NCBI GenBank assembly: GCA_034003765.1
Contig: JAVEXZ010000002.1
Coordinates: 1-64,000, forward strand
DNA length: 64,000 nucleotides
From: JAAZGD01 sp034003765
GTDB lineage: Bacteria; Bacillota; Clostridia; Peptostreptococcales; Anaerovoracaceae
Reading direction: 5' to 3'
Shown here: one piece after another, positions 25,888-34,928 of the stretch
Numbering within the stretch: the stretch's first letter is position 1
How the letters are laid out: each line of letters begins with the position of its first letter
Made by a program: the position numbers and the translations under genes
The notes under the pieces: generated by a model
What the model saw: the letters and a program-made list of their open reading frames with translations, nothing else
Told to the model about the DNA's origin: nothing
Database searches by the model: none

Positions 25888-26712
25888 TTACCTCTTTTTG
25901 ATGCTTAAGATTTTTCGTGCTTCATCTGGGCTAGCTATGGGTCTATTTAATATGGTGGCTATCTTGACTACTTTTTCAACTAGCTCTCCATTACTTTTGG
26001 CCAAAACTCCTTTTTCTATGAAAAGGTTATCCTCAAATCCTACCCTTGCATGACCTCCCATAATGATGGCAGCTGTTGCCATTTGGAATTCAAATCTTCC
26101 GATTCCGCAGCCTGTCCAAGTGGAACCTGGAGGGATTGAATCTACACAAAAACTTAAGTCCCTTACTGTAGCAGCCATTTGAATCCCCAGTACAAAGTTA
26201 AAGTGTAGGGGGTGTTCTAGTAGTCCTTTTTTATCAACCTTCAGGGCAATATCAATCATCCCCTTGTCAAAACATTCAAGCTCTGGCTTCATTCCCTTTT
26301 CCTGCATTATACGGGCGAAATTCATTATTGTATTATCTGTGTTAACAAAGACTTCGTCCCCACCAAAATTACAGGTGCCGCAGTCCAGGGTTACAAATTC
26401 TGGAGTTGGAACAATGTTGGTAGAGTCTAAACGTTCTAAGTCTGTCATTCCTACTGCTCCACCTGTGGAAGGTTGTATGATTACATCGGGACATACTTTG
26501 CGAATCGCATCCACTGCCTCTTGAAAACGATCTTTTCTTTGGGTTGGAGTTCCATCATCTTCTCTTACATGAAGATGAATAACCGCAGCTCCTGCATCAT
26601 ATGCAGATTTAGCTTCTCTTACTATTTCTGGAATAGTATAGGGCACCGCAGGATTATGTTCTTTTGTAACTTCTGCACCACATATAGCTGCAGCAATAAT
26701 TAGTTTTTCCAT
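25888..26712 (-). CDS. kce: 3-keto-5-aminohexanoate cleavage enzyme (BKACE family)
   Basis: A 274-residue TIM-barrel zinc enzyme of the DUF849/BKACE family. The metal-binding pair H46 and H48 is seen in HLHVRE, with GGDEVFVNTD and the GGHARVGFEDN segment near residue 220 typical of Kce. In lysine fermentation Kce reacts 3-keto-5-aminohexanoate with acetyl-CoA to give acetoacetate and 3-aminobutyryl-CoA. The adjacent kal gene supplies the next step, which supports this member of a functionally diverse family. Confidence 0.9.
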   Translation of the reverse strand: MEKLIIAAAICGAEVTKEHNPAVPYTIPEIVREAKSAYDAGAAVIHLHVREDDGTPTQRKDRFQEAVDAIRKVCPDVIIQPSTGGAVGMTDLERLDSTNIVPTPEFVTLDCGTCNFGGDEVFVNTDNTIMNFARIMQEKGMKPELECFDKGMIDIALKVDKKGLLEHPLHFNFVLGIQMAATVRDLSFCVDSIPPGSTWTGCGIGRFEFQMATAAIIMGGHARVGFEDNLFIEKGVLAKSNGELVEKVVKIATILNRPIASPDEARKILSIKKR

Positions 26713-26718
26713 TATTCT

Positions 26719-27117
26719 CTACCTCACGTTTCTTTGTGATTCTATAGGAGTTACACAAGTTCCCTCGGCTATGCAAACAACAACCGGAGGGTCTAGGATA
26801 TCACAAGCAGAAGCACTTATATCAGGGCGAGGTTTAATCACCTTTCTGGCTTCAAATTTCATTTTCAAAGAAGACTTTCCTACATGTGTAACCTCTCCAC
26901 GAGCTTCGATAAAATCTCCCGCAAATACTGGTTCCTTAAATTCAACCATGTTATATGCTACAAAAAGACCCTCGTCCCCGTCAACTTGAATCAAAAGTTC
27001 AGTTGCTACGTCTCCAAATAATCCAAGCATCTTTGCTCCATCTACTAGGTTGCCACCATAGTGGGCATCATGGGAAGACATTCTTACTCGAATCAGGGAT
27101 GTGTAATTTTTTTCCAT
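26719..27117 (-). CDS. kal: 3-aminobutyryl-CoA ammonia lyase
   Basis: A 132-residue hotdog-fold protein. The opening SLIRVRMSSHDAHYGGNLVDGAKML and the later EARGEVTHVGKSSLKM segment resemble clostridial Kal (long stretches given here in part). Kal removes ammonia from 3-aminobutyryl-CoA to give crotonyl-CoA. It lies six bases upstream of kce. The rest of the lysine pathway (kamA, kamDE, kdd, atoAD) is not in this window. Confidence 0.88.
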   Translation of the reverse strand: MEKNYTSLIRVRMSSHDAHYGGNLVDGAKMLGLFGDVATELLIQVDGDEGLFVAYNMVEFKEPVFAGDFIEARGEVTHVGKSSLKMKFEARKVIKPRPDISASACDILDPPVVVCIAEGTCVTPIESQRNVR

Positions 27118-27174
27118 TTGTATTCCTCCTTCATAAGTTGAGCTTATATTTTCTAACTATAATTATGCCACAAA

Positions 27175-28515
27175 TTATGTCTTAAGTCCACAAGCCATAG
27201 GCTTCAGCTCAAGCCTAACCTTCTCGACTCTACGGTCCTTAATTGCAACAATCTTGAACATTATTGTATCCGTTTCTATCTCAATTCCTCGGGTGTCGGC
27301 TTCTGGTATTTCCCCCAAAAGTTCTAATAGATATCCTCCAAGGGTTTCTGAATCTTCTGATTGTAAATCGGTTCCTATTTCATCGTTTAGGTCATCTAAA
27401 TCAATGCTGCCATCTACAAGATATACCCCTTCTCCCAAGACTTCAATTCCAAAAGCTGGAAGGTCATATTCGTCTTCGATTTCTCCCACAATCTCTTCAA
27501 TAATGTCCTCCATTGTAACCAGTCCTGAAAAACCACCATATTCATCAATAAGAATAGCCATATGGTTTTTTGAACTCTTTAGCTCTAGGAGGAGAGAGTC
27601 AATATTCTTAGTTTCTGGAACAAAGAGAGGTTTCTTAAGCAGTGGTCCTATATCAACCTTATTGATGTCCGAATAAAGTCCTTGTTGCATTATATCTTTG
27701 AGGTAAAGTATTCCCACTATATTATCTGTATCGTCTCTATAAACTGGAATTCTACTATATCTCATTTCTAGCAGCTCTTCCATGTAGAGGCTAATGTCAT
27801 CATTAATATCAATGGAAAAAACATCAGTCCTAGGGGTCATAATTTCATAGGCCAACTTATCATCAAAAGCAAAGATAGCATTGATCATTTTTTTGCCTTC
27901 TTCTTTTAGTTCCCCTGTGCTTTGTCCCATTTCAAGCATGCTCATAACTTCATCTTCACTAAATTCATCTGGACATTTACCACGGTTCTGCCGGGTAATT
28001 ATTAAAAGGAGGTCTACTGATTTTGAAATCAAAAAGACAAAGGGCTTAGCAATAATGGAGACTAGGATAATAGGATTAACTACAGCTATAGCAACCTTTT
28101 CCGAATGGTTCATAGCAAATCTTTTTGGGAAGAGTTCCCCAAACACCAGCATAATATAGGCCAGAACAAATGTTACTAAAACCACTGCTATTTGAGTTCC
28201 ATAAGGTATTCCAAGCATATGGATATAAGTACCAAACTCTTCAGATACATTGATAGCTGCCGAAGCAGAAGCAAGAAAGCCTGCCAAAGTTATGGATACT
28301 TGGATTACAGACAAGAATTTGTTGGGGTCTTCCATTAGCAAGAGTAATTTGCTTGCTTTTTTATTGCCGTTTGCCTCTAGGGCTTGGATTTTAACCCCAT
28401 TTGCAGAAATTAGTGCTATTTCTGCTGCTGCAAAAAAGCCGTTTATCATAATTAAAACTATAAGTAGTAGCAATTGGCCCGCTAGGGGCATCCCAGGGTC
28501 AGGAACAGAGTCCAT
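27175..28515 (-). CDS. HlyC/CorC family membrane protein with CBS domains
   Basis: A 446-residue protein with the order DUF21/CNNM transmembrane domain (four hydrophobic segments, about 10-165), paired CBS domains (about 205-325, with MTPRTDVFSID and HMAILIDEYGG) and a C-terminal CorC_HlyC domain (about 345-430). Related proteins are linked to magnesium or cobalt efflux. AAAGGAG precedes the start. It lies just before kal with a 57-base gap. Confidence 0.93.
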   Translation of the reverse strand: MDSVPDPGMPLAGQLLLLIVLIMINGFFAAAEIALISANGVKIQALEANGNKKASKLLLLMEDPNKFLSVIQVSITLAGFLASASAAINVSEEFGTYIHMLGIPYGTQIAVVLVTFVLAYIMLVFGELFPKRFAMNHSEKVAIAVVNPIILVSIIAKPFVFLISKSVDLLLIITRQNRGKCPDEFSEDEVMSMLEMGQSTGELKEEGKKMINAIFAFDDKLAYEIMTPRTDVFSIDINDDISLYMEELLEMRYSRIPVYRDDTDNIVGILYLKDIMQQGLYSDINKVDIGPLLKKPLFVPETKNIDSLLLELKSSKNHMAILIDEYGGFSGLVTMEDIIEEIVGEIEDEYDLPAFGIEVLGEGVYLVDGSIDLDDLNDEIGTDLQSEDSETLGGYLLELLGEIPEADTRGIEIETDTIMFKIVAIKDRRVEKVRLELKPMACGLKT

Positions 28516-28555
28516 TTGAAGCTCCTTTCATTAATAACACACATTTATAGAAAAT

Positions 28556-28577
28556 ATCTCCATATAAATATAGAGAT
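28556..28577 (-). terminator. Stem-loop after the U32 gene, possible terminator
   Basis: The minus strand has ATCTCTATA, loop TTTA, then TATGGAGAT (nine pairs, one G-U), followed by ATTTTC. It starts one base after the U32 stop codon. The T-tract is short, so it may act as a weak terminator or attenuator before the HlyC/CorC gene. Confidence 0.45.
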
Positions 28578-29810
28578 TTATTCATCAGTTTTTCGCTTTC
28601 TCAAAATATCTTCAGGCTTTACAGGAAAATCCATTAACATAGAAAAGACCTGTTGGGGGTGTGGAGCTGCATCTATAGTGGTCCCATCTTGGTCTAGCAT
28701 CTCACTAATTTTTTGAGTGAAATAATCACGGCCTGGCCCCATCACTTCTATTTCATCTCCAAGAACAATTTTATTCCTTTGTTCAATTGTTGCTCTTCGG
28801 CTTTGGGGGTCGTAATCTATTACCTTACCAACAAATGAATAGTCTCTTGTGTAACTACTGGTTTGATAGTTTTGATCCTTATGGGTAGGTTGGTTGAAGT
28901 AAAAACCTGTAGTAAACTCTCGATGACTTACCTTTGATACCTCTTCCAACCACTCCTCTTTGTATAAATACTTTTCTGGGTTCTCTTCATAAAGGTCTAA
29001 GGCTTTTCTATAGGCACTTACTACAGTTGCTACATAGAAAACACTTTTCATCCTTCCTTCAATTTTCAATGAAGTTATTCCAGATTCAACTAGTTCAGGT
29101 ATATATTCTATCATACATAGATCCCTACTGTTTAATAAATATGTACCCCTTGAATCTTCTTCTACCGGAAAATATTCTCCAGGTCTTTTCTCTTCTACTA
29201 GGGAATAATTCCACCTACAAGGATGGGCACAAGCTCCCCTGTTAGCATCTCTTTGAACCATGAAGTTAGATAAAAGACACCTTCCAGAATAAGAAATACA
29301 CATGGCACCATGAATAAAAGCCTCTAAATCTTTTGACTGAGGGGCTTGGTTTTTTATTTCTCGTATTTCACTAAGGGTTAATTCCCTTGCTAGTACAATC
29401 CTCTTGACTCCTTGAGAGAACCAAAAGTTTGTTGTCATGTAGTTGGTGGCATTGGCTTGGGTAGAAAGATGGATCTCTTTGTCAGGGTCAATCTGACCCA
29501 CAAGTTGGAGAACTCCAGGATCGCTAACAATGTATGCATCTATGGGAATATTTTTTATCTCCTCAAGATATGAGCCTATAGGCTCCATATCTTCGTTGTG
29601 GGGAAAAATATTTAAGGCTAAGTATGCTTTTGCTCCTCTTTTGTGGGCGTATTCTACACCCTCCCTTATTTCTTCTAGGGTCATATTTCCTGCACCAGCC
29701 CGCAAAGAAAAATTATCCCCACCAAAATAAACTGCATCTGCACCGTAGGTAATTGCTATCTTTAGTTTTTCTAAATCTCCAGCTGGAGCCAGTAGTTCAA
29801 TTTTATTCAT
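28578..29810 (-). CDS. Peptidase U32 family, probable tRNA hydroxylation protein TrhP
   Basis: A 410-residue U32 protein. It has the family signature EAFIHGAMCISYSGRC with further cysteines in RGACAHPCRW, thought to hold an iron-sulphur cluster. The pairing with the TrmR-like gene directly upstream matches B. subtilis yrrM-yrrN-yrrO, where TrhP makes 5-hydroxyuridine at tRNA position 34 and TrmR methylates it. Only one U32 gene is seen here, closest to YrrO/TrhP2 in layout. The true peptidase role once assumed for U32 is doubtful. Confidence 0.88.
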   Translation of the reverse strand: MNKIELLAPAGDLEKLKIAITYGADAVYFGGDNFSLRAGAGNMTLEEIREGVEYAHKRGAKAYLALNIFPHNEDMEPIGSYLEEIKNIPIDAYIVSDPGVLQLVGQIDPDKEIHLSTQANATNYMTTNFWFSQGVKRIVLARELTLSEIREIKNQAPQSKDLEAFIHGAMCISYSGRCLLSNFMVQRDANRGACAHPCRWNYSLVEEKRPGEYFPVEEDSRGTYLLNSRDLCMIEYIPELVESGITSLKIEGRMKSVFYVATVVSAYRKALDLYEENPEKYLYKEEWLEEVSKVSHREFTTGFYFNQPTHKDQNYQTSSYTRDYSFVGKVIDYDPQSRRATIEQRNKIVLGDEIEVMGPGRDYFTQKISEMLDQDGTTIDAAPHPQQVFSMLMDFPVKPEDILRKRKTDE

Positions 29811-29811
29811 A

Positions 29812-30483
29812 TTATCTAGTCACCACACTCATGGATATTCCATCTCCTATTGGTAGTACCGTTGTAGTTACTCCTTCAAGGTCTGTTATATAATCTAGGA
29901 AGTCTCTCATTTGTGAGATATTTGTTCTATGCTTTTTTAAGTGGTCATACTTATCAGATACGGTACGACCATTCATCAATGTGTTGTCACAGATAATCAT
30001 ACCCTCATTTTGAACAAGCTTAATAGCCTGGTCCCAAAATCTTCGATAATGACTTTTTGCTGCATCGATAAATATAAAGTCAAAGTAATCTAGGCCTTGA
30101 ATATTTGTTTTGTGTAAAAGACTGGTCATCACCTCTTCCGCATCACCAAAGAGTACATGAACTCGGTCTGAAACTCCCAAGTCATCTAGGTTCTCTACAG
30201 CTTGGTCGAAAACATCTCTCTTGTTTTCGATTGTAAGTATTCTGCTTGCTGGGGAAAGCAGAGAAAAACAAGCCGAAGAATAGCCTATTGATGTTCCAAT
30301 TTCAAGGATTCTTTTAGGTTTTCTCCATCTTAGCAGTTGAAGAAGAAATTCCTCAGTCTCCTTTAAGATGATTGGTATGTTTTTATCTTCTGCATATTCC
30401 CTAAGTAGACCAAGGTCATCATTTAGGGGTTTATAGTACTTGTTAATATATTCTGTTACTAGATTATTGGTGATGTGAATCAC
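29812..30483 (-). CDS. trmR: tRNA 5-hydroxyuridine methyltransferase TrmR-like
   Basis: A 223-residue class I O-methyltransferase. SAM-binding motif ILEIGTSIGYSSACFSLL (about 79-96), acidic residue in ILTIENKRD, and metal-binding FIFIDAAKSHY (about 135-145) with ICDNTLMNG. By family alone it could be a catechol-type methyltransferase, but its place between mltG and a U32 gene matches yrrM (TrmR), which makes 5-methoxyuridine in tRNA. The U32 gene begins one base after its stop. Confidence 0.85.
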   Translation of the reverse strand: MIHITNNLVTEYINKYYKPLNDDLGLLREYAEDKNIPIILKETEEFLLQLLRWRKPKRILEIGTSIGYSSACFSLLSPASRILTIENKRDVFDQAVENLDDLGVSDRVHVLFGDAEEVMTSLLHKTNIQGLDYFDFIFIDAAKSHYRRFWDQAIKLVQNEGMIICDNTLMNGRTVSDKYDHLKKHRTNISQMRDFLDYITDLEGVTTTVLPIGDGISMSVVTR

Positions 30484-30496
30484 AGTAAAACACCTC

Positions 30497-31552
30497 TTAT
30501 TCCATTGCCTTTAGATATTCGTCTCGATTTATTAGGAATGTATCGTAATCCTGGCTAAACCTATGGGAACCATTTAATGATGGATCCAAAACATAGTACA
30601 GATAATCTGTTGTATCTGGATATAGGGCGGCTATTATTGAATTTTCTCCTGGTGAGCAAATAGGCCCTATTGGAAGTCCTGGTACAATGTAGGTATTATA
30701 AGGGGAGTCTATCTTTAAGTCCTTAAAAAGAAGTCGCTCTTTCCATTCTCCCAGTGCATATTGCACCGTTGCATCAATCTGTAAGGGCATCCCTATATTT
30801 AGGCGATTATATATCACAGAACTCACAATGGTTCTTTCTTTTTCAACTCTTGTTTCTCTCTCTATCATAGAGGCTATGGTGATAATCTGGTTGAGATCAT
30901 ATCCTAGCTCAGTTGCCCTTGAATAATATTCATCTTTATATATTTTATTGAATTGGGCCAACATAGTATTGATAATAAAATGAGCATCGCTTCCCATGGG
31001 AACGTCATAAGTATTAGGCATAAGGAATCCCTCTAATCTTGACGGTCCTGAAGGTAAAAAATCCACAAAAATATAGTCGAACTCACCATATTCCACTTCA
31101 TAAAGGAAATCATCAACTGTAGTCATTCCAGATTTTTCTAGGGATTCTGCCACTTGCTTTATAGTTAAGCCCTCTTGAATAACAAATCTTGAGGCTTGAG
31201 AAAAGCCTTCTGTCATCATATTCATAATTTCTTCCATAGTCATAGATGGTGAAAGAAGATAATCCCCTGCCTCTAATTCTCCGTTATAGCCATGAATCTT
31301 AGCATACCACTTAAACCGCTGGGAATCTTTAATAATACCCTCTTCTTCCAGTATCTTCCCTATGGATTGGGTTGCCGTCCCCATGGGTATGGAAATAGAG
31401 ATGTATTCTTTGTTTTCACTATCAAAGGGCTTGTTTAATCCATCGATATATAAGAGGCCTCCCACCACCACTAGAAGTATGATAATTACTACAAATCCTA
31501 GTAAAGGAAGAGAGGATCTTTTTCCCTTGGCCCTTCTATTGTTTCTTGCCAT
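30497..31552 (-). CDS. mltG: Endolytic murein transglycosylase MltG
   Basis: A 351-residue membrane-anchored YceG-family protein that cuts nascent glycan strands. Seen: one N-terminal transmembrane helix (about 13-34), a LysM-like part (about 45-165), and the catalytic domain with IASMIERET (catalytic Glu) and SPYNTYIVPGLPIGPICSPG in shortened form. It occupies the same position as B. subtilis yrrL upstream of yrrM. Confidence 0.95.
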   Translation of the reverse strand: MARNNRRAKGKRSSLPLLGFVVIIILLVVVGGLLYIDGLNKPFDSENKEYISISIPMGTATQSIGKILEEEGIIKDSQRFKWYAKIHGYNGELEAGDYLLSPSMTMEEIMNMMTEGFSQASRFVIQEGLTIKQVAESLEKSGMTTVDDFLYEVEYGEFDYIFVDFLPSGPSRLEGFLMPNTYDVPMGSDAHFIINTMLAQFNKIYKDEYYSRATELGYDLNQIITIASMIERETRVEKERTIVSSVIYNRLNIGMPLQIDATVQYALGEWKERLLFKDLKIDSPYNTYIVPGLPIGPICSPGENSIIAALYPDTTDYLYYVLDPSLNGSHRFSQDYDTFLINRDEYLKAME

Positions 31553-31583
31553 TTTGAAACCTCACTGATAATTAGGAATACTA

Positions 31584-32144
31584 TTACTTTGACCGGCTCA
31601 AATAATCCCCTGTTCGGGTATCGATTTGAATGGTTTCTCCAGCTTCAATAAATATTGGAACCTGAACCACTGCCCCAGTTTCCACAGTGGCTGCCTTTGT
31701 AACATTTGTGGCTGTATCACCTTTTACTCCAGGTTCCGTATCTACAACTTTTAAGTTAACAAAGTTAGGTGCCTCTACAAGAAAAGGTATTTCTTTGAAA
31801 AATTTAATTGTCGCCTCATCATTTTCTCTTATATATTGAAGGGCATCTTCCACCTGTTCAAAAGCAATAGGAACTTGCTCAAATGTTGTTTGGTCCATAA
31901 AATAATATAGCTCTCCATCACTGTAGAGATACTGCATTTGTTTGGTTTCAATACGTGCCTTGGGAAACTTATCTGCCGGGTTAAATGCTTCTTCTCGAGT
32001 TGCCCCAGTCAGGACATTTTTGTACTTGGTGCGAACAAAAGCTGCACCTTTTCCTGGCTTAACGTGTTGAAAGTCAATTACTACATGAGGTTCACCATTA
32101 ATTTCAAATGTGACCCCCTTACGAAAATCCCCTGCATAAATCAT
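31584..32144 (-). CDS. efp: Elongation factor P
   Basis: A 186-residue three-domain translation factor that relieves stalling at polyproline. The tip loop reads VKPGKGAAFVR, with the Lys in the position modified in other bacteria; domain III ends in VPIFIEAGETIQIDTRTGDY. It follows the M24 peptidase gene, a common order in Firmicutes. Confidence 0.98.
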   Translation of the reverse strand: MIYAGDFRKGVTFEINGEPHVVIDFQHVKPGKGAAFVRTKYKNVLTGATREEAFNPADKFPKARIETKQMQYLYSDGELYYFMDQTTFEQVPIAFEQVEDALQYIRENDEATIKFFKEIPFLVEAPNFVNLKVVDTEPGVKGDTATNVTKAATVETGAVVQVPIFIEAGETIQIDTRTGDYLSRSK

Positions 32145-32169
32145 AGTATTCGCTCCTTTATTTCATCTA

Positions 32170-32871
32170 TTACTTTATAATACATAAATCTTTTGAAGAA
32201 TTATTGGTATTTATCACCCCAAAAGAAGTGATAATGACCAGGTCTTCTATTCTTACCCCTAGTTTACCCGGAATGTATATACCAGGTTCTATGGTAACAG
32301 CCATGTTTTCACTAAGGAATTCTTGATCCCTTGACCTTGTGTTAATATAGGGTTCTTCATGAACTTCTTTGCCTACACCATGGCCTGTGCCATGGAGGAA
32401 GTACTTGCCATAGCCTGCGGATTCAATAATGCTCCTTGCAGCTAGGTCCACATCCCTTAAGTTTGCTCCGTGAAAGCAAGCATCAAGACCTGCTAACTGA
32501 GCAGCCAAAACAATATTGTATATTTTTTTCATATAGGGTGTAACCCTTCCAATAGCAACCGTTCTCGTAAAATCACCACAGTATCCATCCACTACTGCAC
32601 CAAAATCTAGAGTTAGAAAATCACCTTCTTGTATTTTATAATCAGAAGGGATACCATGAGGGTCTGCCCCATTCTTACCAGCCACTGCAATTGTAGGGAA
32701 GGCTAAATCTTCTGCTCCCAGCTTTTTTAAAAACTTGTATATCTCTTGGGCAATTTCAATTTCACTTAAGCCAGGACGCAAGTAGCCTAAAATATGTTGA
32801 AAGCAAGCATCGTTCATAGCGGATGCTGTGATAATGGCTAGCAATTCCTTTGGGGTTTTTACCAATGCCAT
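32170..32871 (-). CDS. M24 metallopeptidase lacking the creatinase N-terminal domain
   Basis: A 233-residue pita-bread peptidase. All five metal ligands are present: D89, D100, H164, E195, E209 (LDFGA, DFTRT, HGTGHGVG, TIEPG, RIEDL). The opening VKTPKELLAI resembles the linker that normally joins this domain to a creatinase N-domain in 350-residue Xaa-Pro peptidases, but that domain is absent: the gene starts one base into the ylbF stop codon, so there is no room for it. The place before efp is that of the usual PepP/YqhT gene. It could be a shortened Xaa-Pro peptidase or act as a methionine aminopeptidase. Confidence 0.88.
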   Translation of the reverse strand: MALVKTPKELLAIITASAMNDACFQHILGYLRPGLSEIEIAQEIYKFLKKLGAEDLAFPTIAVAGKNGADPHGIPSDYKIQEGDFLTLDFGAVVDGYCGDFTRTVAIGRVTPYMKKIYNIVLAAQLAGLDACFHGANLRDVDLAARSIIESAGYGKYFLHGTGHGVGKEVHEEPYINTRSRDQEFLSENMAVTIEPGIYIPGKLGVRIEDLVIITSFGVINTNNSSKDLCIIK

Positions 32872-33224
32872 TAATTATCTCCACCTCTTAAAAGACTACC
32901 CATTCCCATGGCATCTCCCAGGATTTGATAAACATCGTTCATCATCATGGAAAATCTCATTTCATTTTGCATATGCTCTGCAGCAACAGGGTCCTTCATA
33001 ATAATGGCATAAAGCGTCTGGATGGATTCCATCATTTCAGCTCCCATTTCTTCTCCCATCATTTGTTTGGTTTGAAGTTCAAGCTGTTTGCCTTGGAAGT
33101 CAGTAAGCATTTTAGATAATTCAGGGTTTTCATCTACCTTTTTCTTGGTTTTGTCGTATTCTTTGAATTCATCGGATTCTTTTATGGCTTTTGCCAAGTT
33201 GTGGGCCTCATCATAAACGTTCAT
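32871..33224 (-). CDS. ylbF: YlbF/YmcA family protein
   Basis: A 117-residue helical protein. MNVYDEAHNLAKAIKES and the QGKQLELQTKQMMGEE segment fit the YlbF/YmcA family, whose B. subtilis members form the Y-complex that helps RNase Y mature mRNAs. It lies one base downstream of the RNase J gene, so two RNA-processing genes are coupled here. Confidence 0.85.
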   Translation of the reverse strand: MNVYDEAHNLAKAIKESDEFKEYDKTKKKVDENPELSKMLTDFQGKQLELQTKQMMGEEMGAEMMESIQTLYAIIMKDPVAAEHMQNEMRFSMMMNDVYQILGDAMGMGSLLRGGDN

Positions 33225-33225
33225 T

Positions 33226-34908
33226 TTATACCTCCAAAAATATTGTTAAAATAATGGGATTACGCTTGGTTTTTTCGTAGATAAATGTTTTCAATCCATC
33301 CCTAACTGCCGTTTTTCTAGCATTCCAGTCTTTGCGATTTCCGCCAGATGGTTTTGCCAATATTGTTGCTGCTAATTCCCTAGCTTCCCCTATCAGGTCT
33401 TCGTTTTCTCTTACATAAACAAAACCTCTAGATACTATTTCTGGGCCAGAAACAACTTCTCCCGTAGCCCTATCAAGAGAAGCTGCAACAACTATCAAGC
33501 CTGCCTCAGATAGCATACGACGATCCTTCAAGACAATATTTCCTACATCACCGACGCCCAAACCGTCTACAAGAACCGCTTCTGCTGGAACCACATCTTT
33601 TATATGCTCGGCTTTGTTTTTATCGATAATAAGGCAGTCCCCATTGGCCATTATAAAAATATTATCCCGGTTCATCCCTAAGTTTTCTGCCAATTGGGCG
33701 TGGCGGTAAAGATGTCGATATTCACCATGGACAGGAATAAAGTATTTGGGGCGAATTAGTGAGTGAATCAACTTTAGTTCTTCCACACAAGCATGTCCTG
33801 AAACATGAATGTCTGCAATATCAGAATATATAACCTTGGCACCTTGTTCGAAAAGTTTGTTAACAACATTGGAAACCGAGGTTTCGTTTCCTGGCACAGG
33901 AGTAGAGCTAAGAATTACAACATCTCCTTGTTTAATCTGTACCGCCCTATGTTCTTTACTTGCCATTCTTGATAGGGCACTTAAGGGTTCCCCTTGGGAC
34001 CCAGTGGTTACAATAACCAGTTCATCATTTTTATAACTCTTTGTCTTGTTTAGGTCAACTAAAACTCCGTCAGGAATCTTTAAGTATTTTAATTCTGTGG
34101 CTAGTTTTACGTTATTCACCATACTTCTACCAGAAATAGCTACCTTGCGCTTATATTTTACAGCAGCATCTACTATTTTTTGAACTCGATGAACATTGCT
34201 AGAAAATGTGGCTACAATGATTCGAGTTTCGTGGTCTCTGAAGATACCATCAAGGGTCTCTCCTACAAGTTTTTCTGATTTGGTGAATCCTGGTCTCTCG
34301 GCATTAGTTGAATCAGCTAACATCAAGGTTACTCCACGCTTCCCTATTTCCGCAAACTTCTGAAGGTCAATTGGGTCTCCATCTACAGGAGTATAGTCGA
34401 TCTTAAAGTCACCTGTATGGAAGATGAGACCTGCGGGGGTATCAATTGCCAGACAAATTGCATCTGCAATTGAGTGGGTAGTTCTGATTGTATCAATTGT
34501 AAAACACCCAAGTTTCACAGTGTCTCCTGGGGCTATACGGTTTAGTCGTGCCTTTAAATTATGTTCTTTCAGACGATTTTCAACTAGGCCAAGGGTAAAT
34601 CTAGTACCCCATATAGGAACATCCAGTTTTTTCAATAAGTAGGGGATGCCACCAATATGGTCTTCATGGCCATGGGTCAAAATTAATCCTCTTATCTTGT
34701 GAGCGTTTTCCTCAATGTATGTATAGTCTGAAATTACAATATCAATTCCAAATTGTTCATCTTCAGGGAAAGTCATCCCGCAATCCACTATCATTATGTC
34801 GTTACCGTATTCTAAAACCGTCATATTCTTGCCGATTTCAGACAGGCCTCCAATGGGGATTACTTTCAGGCTTTTACCTGATCTATTATTTAATTTACTA
34901 TCTTTCAT
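33226..34908 (-). CDS. rnj: Ribonuclease J
   Basis: A 560-residue metallo-beta-lactamase/beta-CASP ribonuclease with endo- and 5'-3' exonuclease activity. The zinc motif LTHGHEDHIGG (about 78-88) and the later HTGDFKID, HVSGHA and VHGEYRH motifs are visible. It is standard length. It is followed by ylbF and preceded by leuS (20-base gap). Confidence 0.97.
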   Translation of the reverse strand: MKDSKLNNRSGKSLKVIPIGGLSEIGKNMTVLEYGNDIMIVDCGMTFPEDEQFGIDIVISDYTYIEENAHKIRGLILTHGHEDHIGGIPYLLKKLDVPIWGTRFTLGLVENRLKEHNLKARLNRIAPGDTVKLGCFTIDTIRTTHSIADAICLAIDTPAGLIFHTGDFKIDYTPVDGDPIDLQKFAEIGKRGVTLMLADSTNAERPGFTKSEKLVGETLDGIFRDHETRIIVATFSSNVHRVQKIVDAAVKYKRKVAISGRSMVNNVKLATELKYLKIPDGVLVDLNKTKSYKNDELVIVTTGSQGEPLSALSRMASKEHRAVQIKQGDVVILSSTPVPGNETSVSNVVNKLFEQGAKVIYSDIADIHVSGHACVEELKLIHSLIRPKYFIPVHGEYRHLYRHAQLAENLGMNRDNIFIMANGDCLIIDKNKAEHIKDVVPAEAVLVDGLGVGDVGNIVLKDRRMLSEAGLIVVAASLDRATGEVVSGPEIVSRGFVYVRENEDLIGEARELAATILAKPSGGNRKDWNARKTAVRDGLKTFIYEKTKRNPIILTIFLEV

Positions 34909-34928
34909 ATATAATTTTTCTCCTCTTT

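Noticed and set aside
27130..27165. TGGCAT upstream of kal as a sigma-54 -24 element.
   Set aside because: The position of the -12 GC reads GT instead; only one half matches.
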